Shown piece after piece: positions 1 through 11,196 of a DNA stretch of 64,000 bases; the stretch's first letter is position 1, and each line of letters opens with the position of its first letter. Both the position numbers and the translations under genes were made by a program. Source of the stretch: Apodemus sylvaticus (Eukaryota > Chordata > Mammalia > Rodentia > Muridae); the NCBI RefSeq assembly GCF_947179515.1, contig NC_067480.1:12536201-12600200 (forward strand), given 5' to 3'. Below the pieces are notes generated by a model. That model did not search any database. It had not been told where the DNA came from and worked only from the letters and a program-made list of their open reading frames with translations.

Positions 1-1677
1 GAACAGGAATTCAAGGCCCATACCTAAACACAGTAAAAGCAATATACAACAAACTGGTATCCAGCATCAAGCTAAATGGAGAAAAACTTGAAGCAATCCC
101 ACTAAAATCAGGGACTAGACAGGGCTGCCCCTTTCTCCTTATCTTTTCAATATTGTACTTGAGGTACTAGCTCAGGCAATTCAACAACATAAGGAGGTCA
201 AAGGGATACAAATTGGAAAGGAAGAAGTCAAACTATCATTATTTGCAGATGACATTATAGTCTACCTACGTGACCCAAAAAACTCCACTACAGAACTCCT
301 ACAGCTGATAAACAACTTCAGCAAAGTGGCAGGTTGTAAAATCAACTCAAGTAAATCAGTGGCCTTCCTATACTCAAAGGATAAGCAAGCTGAGAAAGAA
401 ATTAGGGAAATGACCCCCTTCACAATAGCCACAAACAGTATAAAGTATCTTGGGGTGACTCTTACCAAACATGTGAAAGATCTGTATGACAAGAACTTCA
501 AGACTCTGAAGAAGGAAATGGAAGAAGACCTCAAAAAATGGGAAAACCTCCCATGCTCATGGATCGGTAGAATCAATATAGTTAAAATGGCCATTTTGCC
601 AAAAGTTATCTACAGATTCAATGCAATACCCATCAAAATCCCAACTCAATTCTTCACAGAGTTAGAAAGAGCAATTATCAAATTCATCTGGAATAACAAA
701 AAACCCAGGATAGCTAAAACTATTCTCAGCAACAAAAGAATGTCTGGGGGAATCAGTATCCCTGACCTCAAGCAATACTACAGAGCAATAGTGTTAAAAG
801 ACCCTTGAGGACATCGGCACAGGGAGAAAGTTTCTGAACAGAACACCAATAGCATGTGCTCTAAGAGCAAGAATTGACAAATGGGACCTTATAAAATTAC
901 AAAGTTTCTGTAAGGCAAAGGACACTATCAAGAGGACAAATCGGCAACCAACAAATTGGGAAAAGATCTTCACCAATCCTACATCAGATAGGGGGCTAAT
1001 ATTCAAATATATATAAAGAACTCTAGAAGTTAGACTCCAGAAAACCAAACAACCCTATTAAAAAATGGGGTACAGAGTTAAACAAAGAATTCTCACCCGA
1101 AGAACTTCGGATGGCAGAGAAGCATCTTAAAAAATGCTCAACTTCATTAGTCATTAGGGAAATGCAAATCAAAACAGCCCTGAGATTTCACTTTACACCA
1201 GTCAGAATGGCTAAGATTAAAAATTCAGGAGATAGCAGGTGTTGGAGAGGATGTGGAGAAAGAGGAACACTCCTCCCCTGCTGGTGGGGTTGCAAATTGG
1301 TACAACCACTCTGGAAATCAGTCTGGTGGTTCCTCTGAAAACTGGGCACCTCACTACCAGAAGATCCTGCTATACCACTCCTGGGCATATACCCAGAGGA
1401 TTTCCCACCATGTAATAAGGATACATGCTCTACTATGTTCATAGCAGCCCTATTTATAATTGCCAGATGCTGGAAAGAACCCAGGTATCCCTCAACAGAA
1501 TAGTGGATGCAAAAAATGTGGTACATCTACACAATGGAGTACTATTCAGCCAATAGAAACAATGAATTCATGAAATTCTTAGGCAAATGGATGGAGCTAG
1601 AGAACATCATACTAAGTGAGGTAACCCAGACGCAAAAGGTGAATCATGGTATACACTCACTAATAAGTGGATATTAA
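1..1677 (+). pseudogene. L1 ORF2 C-terminal part, broken
   Basis: The frame encodes the RT palm including an intact FADD catalytic motif near 243-254, the thumb region (326-808) and, after the internal deletion, the C-terminal Cys-rich segment (about 1230-1300). Damage is visible: one C is lost in the C run near 128-133 (frameshift), about 295 bp are deleted at 803/804, CGA became TGA near 1336, and a TAG lies near 1501. In the family, ORF2p nicks DNA and reverse-transcribes L1 RNA. This copy cannot make that protein. Confidence 0.9.
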
Positions 1678-1929
1678 CCTAGAAACCTGGAATACCCAAA
1701 ACATAATCTACACATCAAATGAGGTACAAGAAGAAAGGAAGAGTGGCCCCTTGTTCTGGAAAGACTCAGTGAAGCAGTATTCAGCAAAACCAAAACGGGG
1801 AAGTGGGAAGGGGTGGGTGGGAGACAGGGGGAGAGAAGTGGGCTTACGGGACCTTCTGGGAGTTGGGAGGCTAGGAAAGGGGAAATCATTTGAAATGTAA
1901 ATAAAAAATATATCGAATAAAAAAAATAA
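1..1929 (+). mobile_element. L1 (LINE-1), 3' half, murine L1Md type
   Basis: The window opens inside the reverse-transcriptase region of ORF2. ORF2 ends at the TAA at 1675-1677, followed by a G-rich 3' UTR of the same type as at 13728-13976 and 42366-42640, then an A-rich tail (about 1895-1929). About 295 bp are missing at 803/804 compared with the copy at 13.7-20.3 kb: the sequence jumps from the end of the RT region to the segment encoding EDIGTGRKFLNRTPIAY. The element ends directly against - strand L1 sequence at 1930, so it probably inserted into that older L1. The 5' end lies outside the window. Confidence 0.93.
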
Positions 1930-4929
1930 GGCTGCTATGAACATAATGGAGCATGTGTCCTTATTGCATGCTGGGGAATCCTCTGGGTATATGTCCAGGA
2001 GTGATAGAGCCTCCAGAAATGTCCTGTTCAGTTTTCTGTGGAACCACCAGACTGATTTCCAAAGTGGTTGTACCATCTTGCAATCCCACCAACAGTGGAA
2101 GAGTGTTCCTCTTTCTCCACATCCTTGTCAACACCTCCTGTCTCCTGAGTTTTTAACCTTAGCCATTCTGACTGGTGTGAGGTGAAATCTCAGAGTTGTT
2201 TTGATTTGCATTTCCCTAATGACTAATGATGTTGAGCATTTCTTAAGGTGCTTCTCAGCCATCAGAATTTCTTCAGGTGAACAAATTTTTTTTAGATCTA
2301 TACCCCATTTTTAATAGGGTTATTTGGTTCCCTGGGCTCTAAATTTTGAGTTCTTTGTATATTTTGGATATTAGCCCTCTATTGGATGTATGTTTGGGGA
2401 AGATCTTTTCCCAATTTGTTGGTTGAAGTTTTGTCCTTTTGAGAGTGTCCTTTGCCTTACAGAAACTTTGCAATTTTATGAGGTCCCATTTGTCAATTCT
2501 CGATCTTAGAGGATAAGCTATTGGTGTTCCGTCAGGAAATTTTCCCCTGTGCCCATGTCCTCAAGGGTTTCCCCTAGTTTCCTTTCTATTAGTGTGTCTG
2601 GTTTTACATGGAGTACCTTGATCTACTTGGAGTTGAGCTTAGTACAAGGAGATAAAAATGGATCAATTCACAATCTTCTGCATGCTGACCTCCAGTTGAA
2701 CCATTTGTTGAAAAGGCTATCTTTTTTCCACTGGACGTTTTCTGCTCCTTTGTCAAAGATCAAGTGACCATAGGTGTGTGGATTCATTTCTGGATCTTCA
2801 ATTCTATTCCCTTGGTCCACTTGCCTGTCACTGTGCCAATACCATGCAATTTTAACACTATTGCTCTGTAGTATTGCTTGAGGTCTGGGAAACTGATTCC
2901 CCCAGAAGTTCTTTTACTGTTGAGAATAGTTTTAGCTATCCTGGATTTTTGTTATTTCAGATGAATTTGAGAAATGCTTTTTCTAACTCTATGAAGAACT
3001 GAGTGGGGATTTTGATGAGGATTGCGTTGAATTTGTATATTGCTTTTGGCAAGATGGCCATTTTAACTATATTAATCCTGACAATCCAAGAGCATGGAAG
3101 AGTCTTCCATTTTCTGAGGTCTTCTTCGATTTCCTTCTTCAGAGACCTGAAGTTCTTCTCATACAGATCTTTTACTTGTTTGGTTAGAATCACACCAAGA
3201 TACTTTTGTATTGTTTGTGGCTATTGTGAAGGGTGTCATTTCCTAACTTCTTTCTCAGCCTGCTTATCCTTTGAGTATAGGAAGGCAACTGATTTGCTTG
3301 AGTTGATTTTATAACCAGCCACTTTGCTGAAGTTATTTATCAGCTGTAGGAGTTCTCTGGTGGAGTTTTTTGGTTCACTTAAGTATACTATCATATCATC
3401 TGAAAATCGTGATAATTTGATTTCTTCCTTCCCAATTTGTATCTCTTTGACCTCCTTATGTTGTTTAATTGCTCTAGCTAGAACTTCAAGAACTATATTG
3501 AAAAGGTATGGAGAGAGAGGGCAGCCTAATCTAGTCCCTGATTTTAGTAGGAATGTTTCAAGTTTCTCTCCATTTAGTTTGATGTTGGCTACCGGTTTGC
3601 TGTATATTGCTTTAACTATGTTTAGGTATGGGCCTTGAATTCCTGTTTTTTCCAAGACTTTTAGCATGAAAAAAATGCTGAATTTTGTCAAATGCTATTT
3701 CAGCACCTAATGAAATGATCATGAGGATTTTTTTCTTTGAGTTTGTTTATATAGTGGATTCCACTGATGGATTTCCTTATATTGAACCATCCCTGCATCC
3801 CTGGGATAAAGCCTACTTGATCATGGTGGATGATCGTTTTGATGTGTTTTGGATTCAGTTGGCAAGAATTTTATTTAGTATTTTTGCACCAATATTCATA
3901 AGGGAAATTGGCCTGAAGTTCTCTTTCTTTGTTGTATTTTTGTGTGGTTTCGGTATCAGCATAATTGTGGCTTTCTAGAAGGAATTGGGTAGTGTTCCTT
4001 CTGTTTCTATTTTGTGGAATAGTTTGAAGAGTATTGGTGTTAGATTTTCTTTGAAGGTCTGATAGAATTCTGCACTAAAACCATCTGGTCCCGTGCTTTT
4101 TTTGGTTGGGAGACCTTCTATGACCCCTTTTATTTCTTTATGGGTTATGGGACTGTTTAGATGATCTATTTGATCCTAATTTAATTTTGGCATTTGATAT
4201 CTGTCTAGGAAACTGTCCATTTCCTCCAGATTCTCCAGTTGTGTTGAGTATAGGCTTTTGTAGTATGATCTGATGATTTTTTAAATTTCCTTCGTTTCTG
4301 TTGTTATATCTCCCTTTTCATTTCTAATTTTGTTAATCTGTGCCCTTTGGTTAGTCTGGCTAAGGGTTTATCTATCTTGTTGATTTTCTCAAAGAACTAG
4401 CTTCTGATTTTGTGGATTCTTTGTGTGGTTCTCTTTGTTTCTACTTGATTGATTTCAGTCCTGATTTCCTGTCTTCTACTCCTCCTGGGTGAATTAGCTT
4501 CTTTTTGTTCCAGGGCTTTCAGGTCTGTCGTTAAGCTGGTAGTGTATGCTCTCTCCATTTTCTTTTTGGAGGCACTCAGGGCTATGAGTTTTCATCTTAG
4601 CACTCTTTTCATTGCGTCCCATAGATTTGGCTATCTTGTGTCTTCATTTTCATTAAATTCTAAAAGTCTTTGATATCTTTCTATATTTCTTCCTTAATCA
4701 ATGTATCATTGAGTAGAGTATTGTTTAGTTTCCATGTGTATGTGGGCTTTCTATTGTTTTTGTTGCTATTGAAGACCACTTTTACTCCATAGTGATCTGA
4801 TAGGAGGCATGGGATTAGTTCGATCTTCTTATATTTGTTGAGGTCTGTATTGTGACCAATTATATGATCGATTTTGGAGAAGGTACCGTAAAGTGCTGAG
4901 AAAAAGGTATATTCTTTTGCTTTAGGATG

Positions 4930-4965
<36 letters not shown>

Positions 4966-5300
4966 GATAGATAGATAGATAGATAAAGATATAGATATAG
5001 ATATATAGATATATAGATATAGATATAGATATAGATATAGATATATAGATATTAACTGTAATTGGTCCAAATCTTCAATTAGTTTCACTGTGTCCCTGTT
5101 TAGTTTCTGTTTTCCTAATCAGTCCGTTGAGGAGACTGGAGTGTTGAAGTCACCCACAATTATTGTGTTAGGTGCAATGTGTGCTTTGAGCTTTAGTTAG
5201 GTTTCTTTTATGAATGAGGGTGCCTTTACATTTGGAGCATAGATGTTCAGGATTGAGAGTTCTTCTTGGTGTATTTTTCCTTTGACCAGCAAGAAGTGTC
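1930..5300 (-). mobile_element. Twin-primed L1, sense 3' part (ORF2)
   Basis: Read on the - strand, this covers ORF2 from about codon 96 of the endonuclease (after the RD(T/S)EG segment) to the C-terminal region, where it is cut off by the + strand L1 ending at 1929. Its own 3' UTR and A tail are absent and should lie left of the window if the + L1 is nested in it. At 5300/5301 it meets the element's 5' UTR in the opposite orientation. The first ORF2 bases here follow on from the last ORF2 bases at 7311, so 1930-7311 is one insertion with its 5' segment inverted. Confidence 0.88.
1930..5300 (-). pseudogene. L1 ORF2 (endonuclease C-part to C-terminus), decayed
   Basis: Short open pieces appear on the - strand at 2957-3193, 3236-3691 and 4681-5088. 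The RT motif reads FSDD instead of FADD (near 3390-3410); both aspartates remain but the alanine is lost. Several frameshifts and stops break the frame, and a TA/GATA microsatellite has expanded inside the segment following the endonuclease (4934-5053). It cannot encode a working protein. Confidence 0.88.
4934..5053. repeat. (TA)n / (GATA)n / (ATAGAT)n compound microsatellite
   Basis: About 20 TA dinucleotides pass into GATA and then into GATATA/ATAGAT units. It lies within ORF2 of the - strand L1, where the copy at 17255-17275 has only a short TATATATATC, so it appears to have grown from that seed. Confidence 0.93.
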
Positions 5301-5736
5301 AGCAGCCCCCATCTTTGTTTCCAGCCCGACAGAACAGGCAACCCCGGCTACTGAGTTATCCTGAGTCTAAGACCTCTGGCGACGCAGACCACCGAACTGC
5401 AGGCTGCTGCCTGTGCCCAGGACCTGGGAGAGCACCGGTTTGTCTATGTGCCACTCAGGCGTGGGGCCTGTGTCCTGCGGGATCTCTGCTGCCATCTTCA
5501 CTCCCTGACAGAGCAGACGGGCAGCACCAGTATCAGTCCACAGAGACAGCCCAAGTATTACATTGCTTGGGGCAGGACACACCAGGACTCCAACAGCAAG
5601 AGGAGGGCAGCACATCAGCAATCTGTGCCCGGGGGAAACCTAGTCATCCAGTGTTGTGGAAATAAACTTAGAGGAACAAAGGAGGTTGAAGCACCAGCCA
5701 GTGACAACAAGACCGACTAACACCAGTGAGAACTAG
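5301..5736 (+). promoter_or_regulatory. L1 5' UTR, non-monomeric part
   Basis: This is about 436 bp of GC-richer, CpG-containing DNA immediately upstream of the ORF1 ATG at 5737. It resembles the ORF1-proximal part of murine L1 5' UTRs. No tandem monomers are seen, so either the promoter array was not copied or the element was 5'-truncated at the inversion junction. It is unlikely to be an active promoter. Confidence 0.7.
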
Positions 5737-6964
5737 ATGGCAAAAGGCAAACATAGGAATGATACTAGCAGAAATAAAGGCAATAAGGCAGCATCTGAAC
5801 CCAATTCTCCATTAACAGCAAGTCCTGGATACCCTAACACACCAGAAAAACAAGATTAGGATTTAAAATCACTGGTCATGATGCTGTTATTGGAACACAT
5901 GAAGGACATAAATAAATCTCTTAGAGAAATTCAAAAGAAAAAGGATCAAAAGTTAGAAGCCTTTTCAAGGGAAACCCAAAAATCATTAAAAGAAATTCAG
6001 GAGACTATGGATCAATAGATAGAAGCCAATAAGAAGGAAATGCAAAAATCACTTAAAGAAATACAGGAGAACTTTGGTCAACAGGCTGAGGTCATGAAAG
6101 AGGAAACACAAAAGTCTCTTAAAGAATTACAGGAAAACACAAACAAGCAAGTGAAGAAGCTGAGCAAAACCATTCAGGATCTAAAATCAGAAGTAGAAAC
6201 AACTAAGAAATCACAAAGGGAGACAACTTTGAAGATAGAAAACCTTGGAAAGAAATCAGGGGCCATAGATGCAAATATCAACAACAGAATACAAGAGATG
6301 GAAGAAAGAAACTCAGATGCTGAAGACATCATAGAAACCATGGACTCAACAGTCAAAGAAAATGCAAAATGCAAAAAGCTTGTAACTCAAAACAACCTGG
6401 AAATCGAGGACACAGTGAGAAGGCCAAACCTAAGGATTATAGGCATTGATAAGAGTGAAGATTTACAACTTAAAGGACCAGCAAACATCTTCAATAAAAT
6501 TATGGAAGAAAGCTTCCCTAACCTAAAGAGAGAGATGCCCATGAATATACAAGAAGCCTACATAACTACAAACAAACTGGACCAGAACAGAAATACCTCC
6601 CATCACATAATAATCAAAACCCCAAATTTACTAAACAAAGAAAGAATTTTAAAGGCAGTAAGAGAAAAAGGCCAAGTAACATATAAAAGAAGACCTATCA
6701 GAATCACAACAGACTTCTCACCAGAGAATATGAAAGCTAGAAAATCCTGGGCAGATCTCATGCAGACTCTAAGAGAACACAACTGCCAGCCAAAACTACT
6801 ATACCCAGCAAAACTCTCAATCACCATAGGTGGATAAAACCAAGATATTCCATGACAAAACCAAGTTTAACCAATATCTTTCCACAAACTCAGCCCTAAA
6901 AAGAATAATATGAGGAAAACACCAATAAAAGGAGGGAAACTTCACCCTGAAAAAAGCAAGATAA
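5737..6964 (+). pseudogene. L1 ORF1, broken
   Basis: Translation from the ATG at 5737 gives the typical MAKGK start. In-frame TAG codons occur at 5857 and 6016. After the second stop the frame is open from 6040 to 6837 (265 codons), covering most of the coiled coil, the RRM (PNLRIIGID near 6424) and most of the C-terminal domain. An extra base near 6825-6845 then shifts the frame before the expected end (KKAR then TAA at 6962-6964). ORF1p normally forms RNA-binding trimers in the L1 RNP; this copy is dead. Confidence 0.9.
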
Positions 6965-7027
6965 TAACCTTCTTTCATCAAATCCAAAAGAAAATAAACA
7001 ATCAAATATTTTAAAAAAACATAAAAA

Positions 7028-7311
7028 ATGACAGGAAGTAATAATCACTATTCCTTAACATCTCTTAACATCAATGGACTCAATTCCCTAATAAAAAGAC
7101 ATAGACTAACAGACTGGATATGTAAACAGAACCCTACATTTTGCTGCATACAGGAAACACACCTTAGTGTCAAAGACAAACACTACCTTAGAGTAAAAGA
7201 CTGAAAGACACTTTTACAAGCAAATGGTCTCAGGAAACATGTCAGAGTAGCCACTCTAATATCAGATAAAATTGACTTTCAACCCCAAGTTATCAAAAGA
7301 GACACTGAAGG
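7028..7311 (+). pseudogene. L1 ORF2 start (endonuclease N-part)
   Basis: ORF2 begins with the ATG at 7028, 63 bp after the ORF1 stop. It encodes the endonuclease motifs LNING and QETH, but the conserved GW motif is GAC-TGA near 7198-7203, a stop. The segment ends after the codons for KRDTEG, where the inversion breakpoint lies. The rest of ORF2 is on the other strand at 1930-5300. Confidence 0.88.
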
Positions 7312-9959
7312 TTAATAGTATAAATGCTGCTCATTGTATTTAGAAAGTTAAAACAATCAAACAAGCAAACAAGCAAGCATACAAAAGCTTCAGTTTCCAT
7401 ACCTACAACCTAACTGACTCACTTTCCTTGTCTTGGATCCCAAGGACAGTTCTGAAGTGGCACACTTAGTTTAACTTTATTGGTAAGCTTTGCACAGAAA
7501 GGACTTCCATATTTCCTGTGTAGTTACACACATGCCCATATTTTCTATTCTTGTGTGTCACACTTTTCACTGAGTGGCCAGGGATATTTTCAAATCTGTC
7601 ATGGGTTGAGGTGATTCTCTGTGAGCTCCAAACAGTTACATTACCACTATCTATCCACATGTAATAACAACTTCATGGAAAAATTATCCCAACTTGTATA
7701 ATCTAAACAAAACAAAGTTTAGTATAATATCATGGGGATTATTGTATAGCTTGATGGCAGACATTTGTATATGCTAAGACATTGACTGAGTCCATAGAGT
7801 AATAATAATGAACCAGTGAGTGTTTTCGAGTTAATATAATCACGTTCTTTGGTTACATGTGCTCACATGTGCTCAATGATATATAAGCATGTTTTAAGTA
7901 TACGGTTTTATGATGTATGCTATGTTATTTTTATATTTAGTTAGATACTCATATTTGTCATTTTTCTAATATTAAGGTAACTAATAATTTTACTCATATT
8001 TTATATTCATTATAGACATCTATATCTAGGACTTTAAATACTAGAAATTAATAAAACATAATAGTATATAAATAAATTCTAAGATAAAGCATTGTAGCAG
8101 GTGAAGGATTCATAGATACTGGTCATATATACTAAAATATCTTTATAAATGGGGTAATATGTCCTCTATGTCTCATTTGGCTGAAGGGTAGATCAGCATT
8201 AAATGACTACAAGAATTAACAGACCCAAATCATTTGAGATAATTGCTTGAGATAAGCCTACAAATACCTTTTAGAGGGGTAAAATACTTTTCTTGATATA
8301 GCTTGAAGATTCTTGGAGAACATGCAATTGTTAATATTCTTTTACTGTTTATTAGCTACATAGCATTAAACTGCTGCAGAGATTATGAAGGTCACCCCTT
8401 TCTCTGGAAGAAGAGATTGGAGCATATGAGTTCTGTCCCATTCCCTTCCGACCTCCCCTTAGATTCCTTTCTTCTATTTTATTTTTTTAAATCACTCCCA
8501 CAACTCCATTATGATAGAAGTAAATACAGGTCTTGGTAGTCAGACTTTTCTACAAATCTTTCAAACCAACACAAGAAGAAACCAGAATAGAAAGGAATAG
8601 AAATAGAAATAGAAACCAGAATAGAAAGGAAAGGAAGGAAAGATCACCGGATAAATTCATGGGTCAGAAAGCAATTATTTGTAGATTTTTTCCAGTTGAT
8701 TAGGGACACAACTACCTTGGGACAAGTTTGATCTTCATCATCAGGATATCTAATTTCTCCTTATTTCTTCCTCATGCATCATTACTTAACAAACAGCAAA
8801 CAATCAACCACCCAACCACTCAAAAAACAACCACCCCCTCTTAAGGTCTCAGCATTTACATACCCTTTGAAAAATTTCCTGAATTCCTGACATCTCACAA
8901 TCCTAGAAAGTGGGCAAAAATCACATCCCTGCTAGAGCACCAGACAAACCACAATCAGCTGTTAGGAACAATCTGACCCAGCCTCATATCTCATACCTGG
9001 GATTAAAATGAAAACACATTCTCATATTTCTGTGTTTTTCCATGAAACCAAAATTTCAAAATTGTCACTTTAGGTTTGTGTTTCCTTTAAAAATATTGAT
9101 TTTTTTCAATATGTTCACGTTCAGTGCTGATATTTGTACGGATATTGTCTTACATGCTCCTTACCTGTGAAGCTGTCTTTTAATTAATTTTCCTTTTTTT
9201 AACTTGAAAATGTTTCACCTTAATTAAAGTGTGTGCTATGTGTTTTGTTATTGCTAAAAATAAATGACTGAATATGATATATAATATTATTTATAAGTGT
9301 GATCTACATAAATATTTCATAAAACTTATGTAGAATGGAAATTACCAGAGGCTGCAGAAGAGAAGATCTGTAAATTAATGTAGGAAAGAAAATGAATCAA
9401 AAATAAATTAGTTAGCTGCTGTAGTATTGGCATGTTATTATTCCATAGAGGACCTATAGATCAAAAGTAGTGTATTCTATGTTTCCAAAATCTCTACAAA
9501 TTCTTCTAAAATTTTTACTGGAAAAAGTCATAAGTATTATGAGAGATATTTAGCCTGCTTTATGTATGATACAATGCCCACTTGCAGTGAGATATCACCT
9601 CACATCTCATTAACATGAACAATTTTGTGATATTTACATATACATTTATATATATAATTTATATATATATATATATAATATATTATCTAGGCATATTAAT
9701 ACATGACTAATAAACCTAGTTCCCATGAGATAGAAAATTCTAAGGCTAGCTCTATGGACAATTTAAGCCACGAAATGAATTCTAGATTAATAGATATAAA
9801 ATTCTTTAATGTCATAAAGCTTTACTTTTTGTAGCAGAAAGTTTAACATACTCTGTTCTACCTAGGATAATAACTTCATTGGCAAAGCTAAGACTCTTCT
9901 GGAGAAAATCTAATTAGATAGTCCATAAAATAACATATAACATCACATAACTTATTACA
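7312..9959. other. Non-genic AT-rich stretch
   Basis: I see no exon-like frame or recognised repeat here apart from a small purine-rich repeat of AGAAATAGAAA type (8585-8645) and a TA run (9640-9680). The short open frames (for example 8303-8539) lack recognisable features. Confidence 0.6.
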
Positions 9960-9972
9960 TTTATTTAATAAC

Positions 9973-10118
9973 TTTTTTTTTCGAGACAGGGTTTCTCTGT
10001 AAAGCCCTGGCTGTCCTGAAACTCAGTCGGTAGACCAGGCTGGCCTCGAACTCAGAAATCCGCCTGCCTCTGCCTCCCAGAGTGCTGGGATTATAGGCGT
10101 GCGCCACCACCGCCCGGC
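9973..10118 (-). mobile_element. B1 SINE (7SL-derived)
   Basis: Read on the - strand it starts GCCGGGCGGTGGTGGCGC, carries the box B-like GTTCGAGGCCAG, and ends in an A tail (T run at 9973-9981 on +). Target-site duplications flank it: TTTATTTAATAACTTTT at 9960-9976 and the same with one A-to-G change at 10119-10135. Its length (about 146 bp) is usual for B1. L1 machinery is known to mobilise B1. Confidence 0.96.
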
Positions 10119-10827
10119 TTTATTTGATAACTTTTATAAATAATTTAAATACATGTAAGAGGTAGCTTCTCATTTCTCGTAGTACATACCACCTATAAAA
10201 TCAGTAGAAATTCAAAATTAACCAAGAGAACATGGCAGAACTGTACTCCAAAGACCAACACAGCACTATTTCCTTGAAAGCCTTTGATCAGAATATTTTA
10301 ATTAAAACATTACTACGTAAATTTGTCTTATGTCATGTCTGTTTCCAGATACTGTCTTTAATGTGAGCCATGAGTAGGTTAATATCAAACTGAGGTCACA
10401 ATAGTAGAGCTGAGGCCTGGAGAAAAAATTTGCCAAATTTGATAGGTTTGTTGTTTTCCCATAAGGCACCTTAGTAACTCTTGCACTTAGGTTAACTCAC
10501 AGTACCTCAGACCTATACTTGGGAATCATAAAAAAAAGAACAGAAAAACAAAAGCAAATCATGTGAAACTTAGATATTCTAAAGGAACTTTGCTGAGTGT
10601 CCTTGGTGTTCTTTCGGACCCAAGAGACTGTTGAGTCTGTCCCAAAGCTTCCATTAACTTCGGAGTCTTGTTGCAAATATTCTCAGGGAATGGCTATAAG
10701 CTAACAACTCTCAGCTCAATGTTGGATAACAGAATGTCCTCAGAAGAGTGAAAATACAAACTACTAAGGATCTGAATGTGAAAGTTAAGATATTCATTTT
10801 TAACAGCTTTCCATGTGATGTTATCAG

Positions 10828-10920
10828 AGACAGAGAGCAAGAGAGAGACAGAGAGAGAGGGGGAAACAGAGAGAGACAGACAGACACACATAAAGAGAGA
10901 CAGAGACAGAGTGTCAGAGA
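10828..10920. repeat. GA/GACA-rich purine tract
   Basis: Imperfect GAGA, GACA and CAGA units make a purine-biased strand of about 90 bp. Low-complexity SL-rich frames on the other strand come from this tract and are not genes. Confidence 0.85.
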
Positions 10921-11137
10921 GGTAAGATGCAAAGGTACCTCCTTCAGATCCCACCAGTGATAAACATTGGTTGTTAGGGTTCTTGCCAGGGTCTCCACTT
11001 CATCCTACAAGGCATTTCAGAAACATCTTTTCCCAGTGAGCCACATGCACTGGGCTCCCTGGTTTAAATCCTGCCCTGAAACAGACACAATCATTCTCCT
11101 TCCAAATAGACACTACAAAATCACTTGTTTATATATC

Positions 11138-11139
11138 CA

Positions 11140-11195
<56 letters not shown>
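11138..11195. repeat. (TG)n(TA)n microsatellite
   Basis: A short TG run passes into about 23 TA units. It is pure dinucleotide repeat and likely polymorphic in length. Confidence 0.95.

Positions 11196-11196
<1 letters not shown>

Larger units (their letters stand above)
5301..7311 (+). mobile_element. Twin-primed L1, inverted 5' part (5' UTR, ORF1, start of ORF2)
   Basis: This + strand block starts in an L1 5' UTR (5301-5736), continues through ORF1 (5737-6964) and the first 95 or so codons of ORF2 (7028-7311), and stops at the ORF2 position where the - strand block at 5300 begins. The order (outer breakpoint, inverted 5' segment, then sense 3' segment) is what twin priming predicts for an L1 inserted in - orientation. 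Adjacent DNA after 7311 is not L1. Confidence 0.88.

Noticed and set aside
5301..7311. Considered as an independent 3'-truncated + strand L1
   Set aside because: A retrotransposed L1 should not lack its 3' end, and its ORF2 breakpoint coincides with that of the - strand block at 5300, so one twin-primed insertion explains both.
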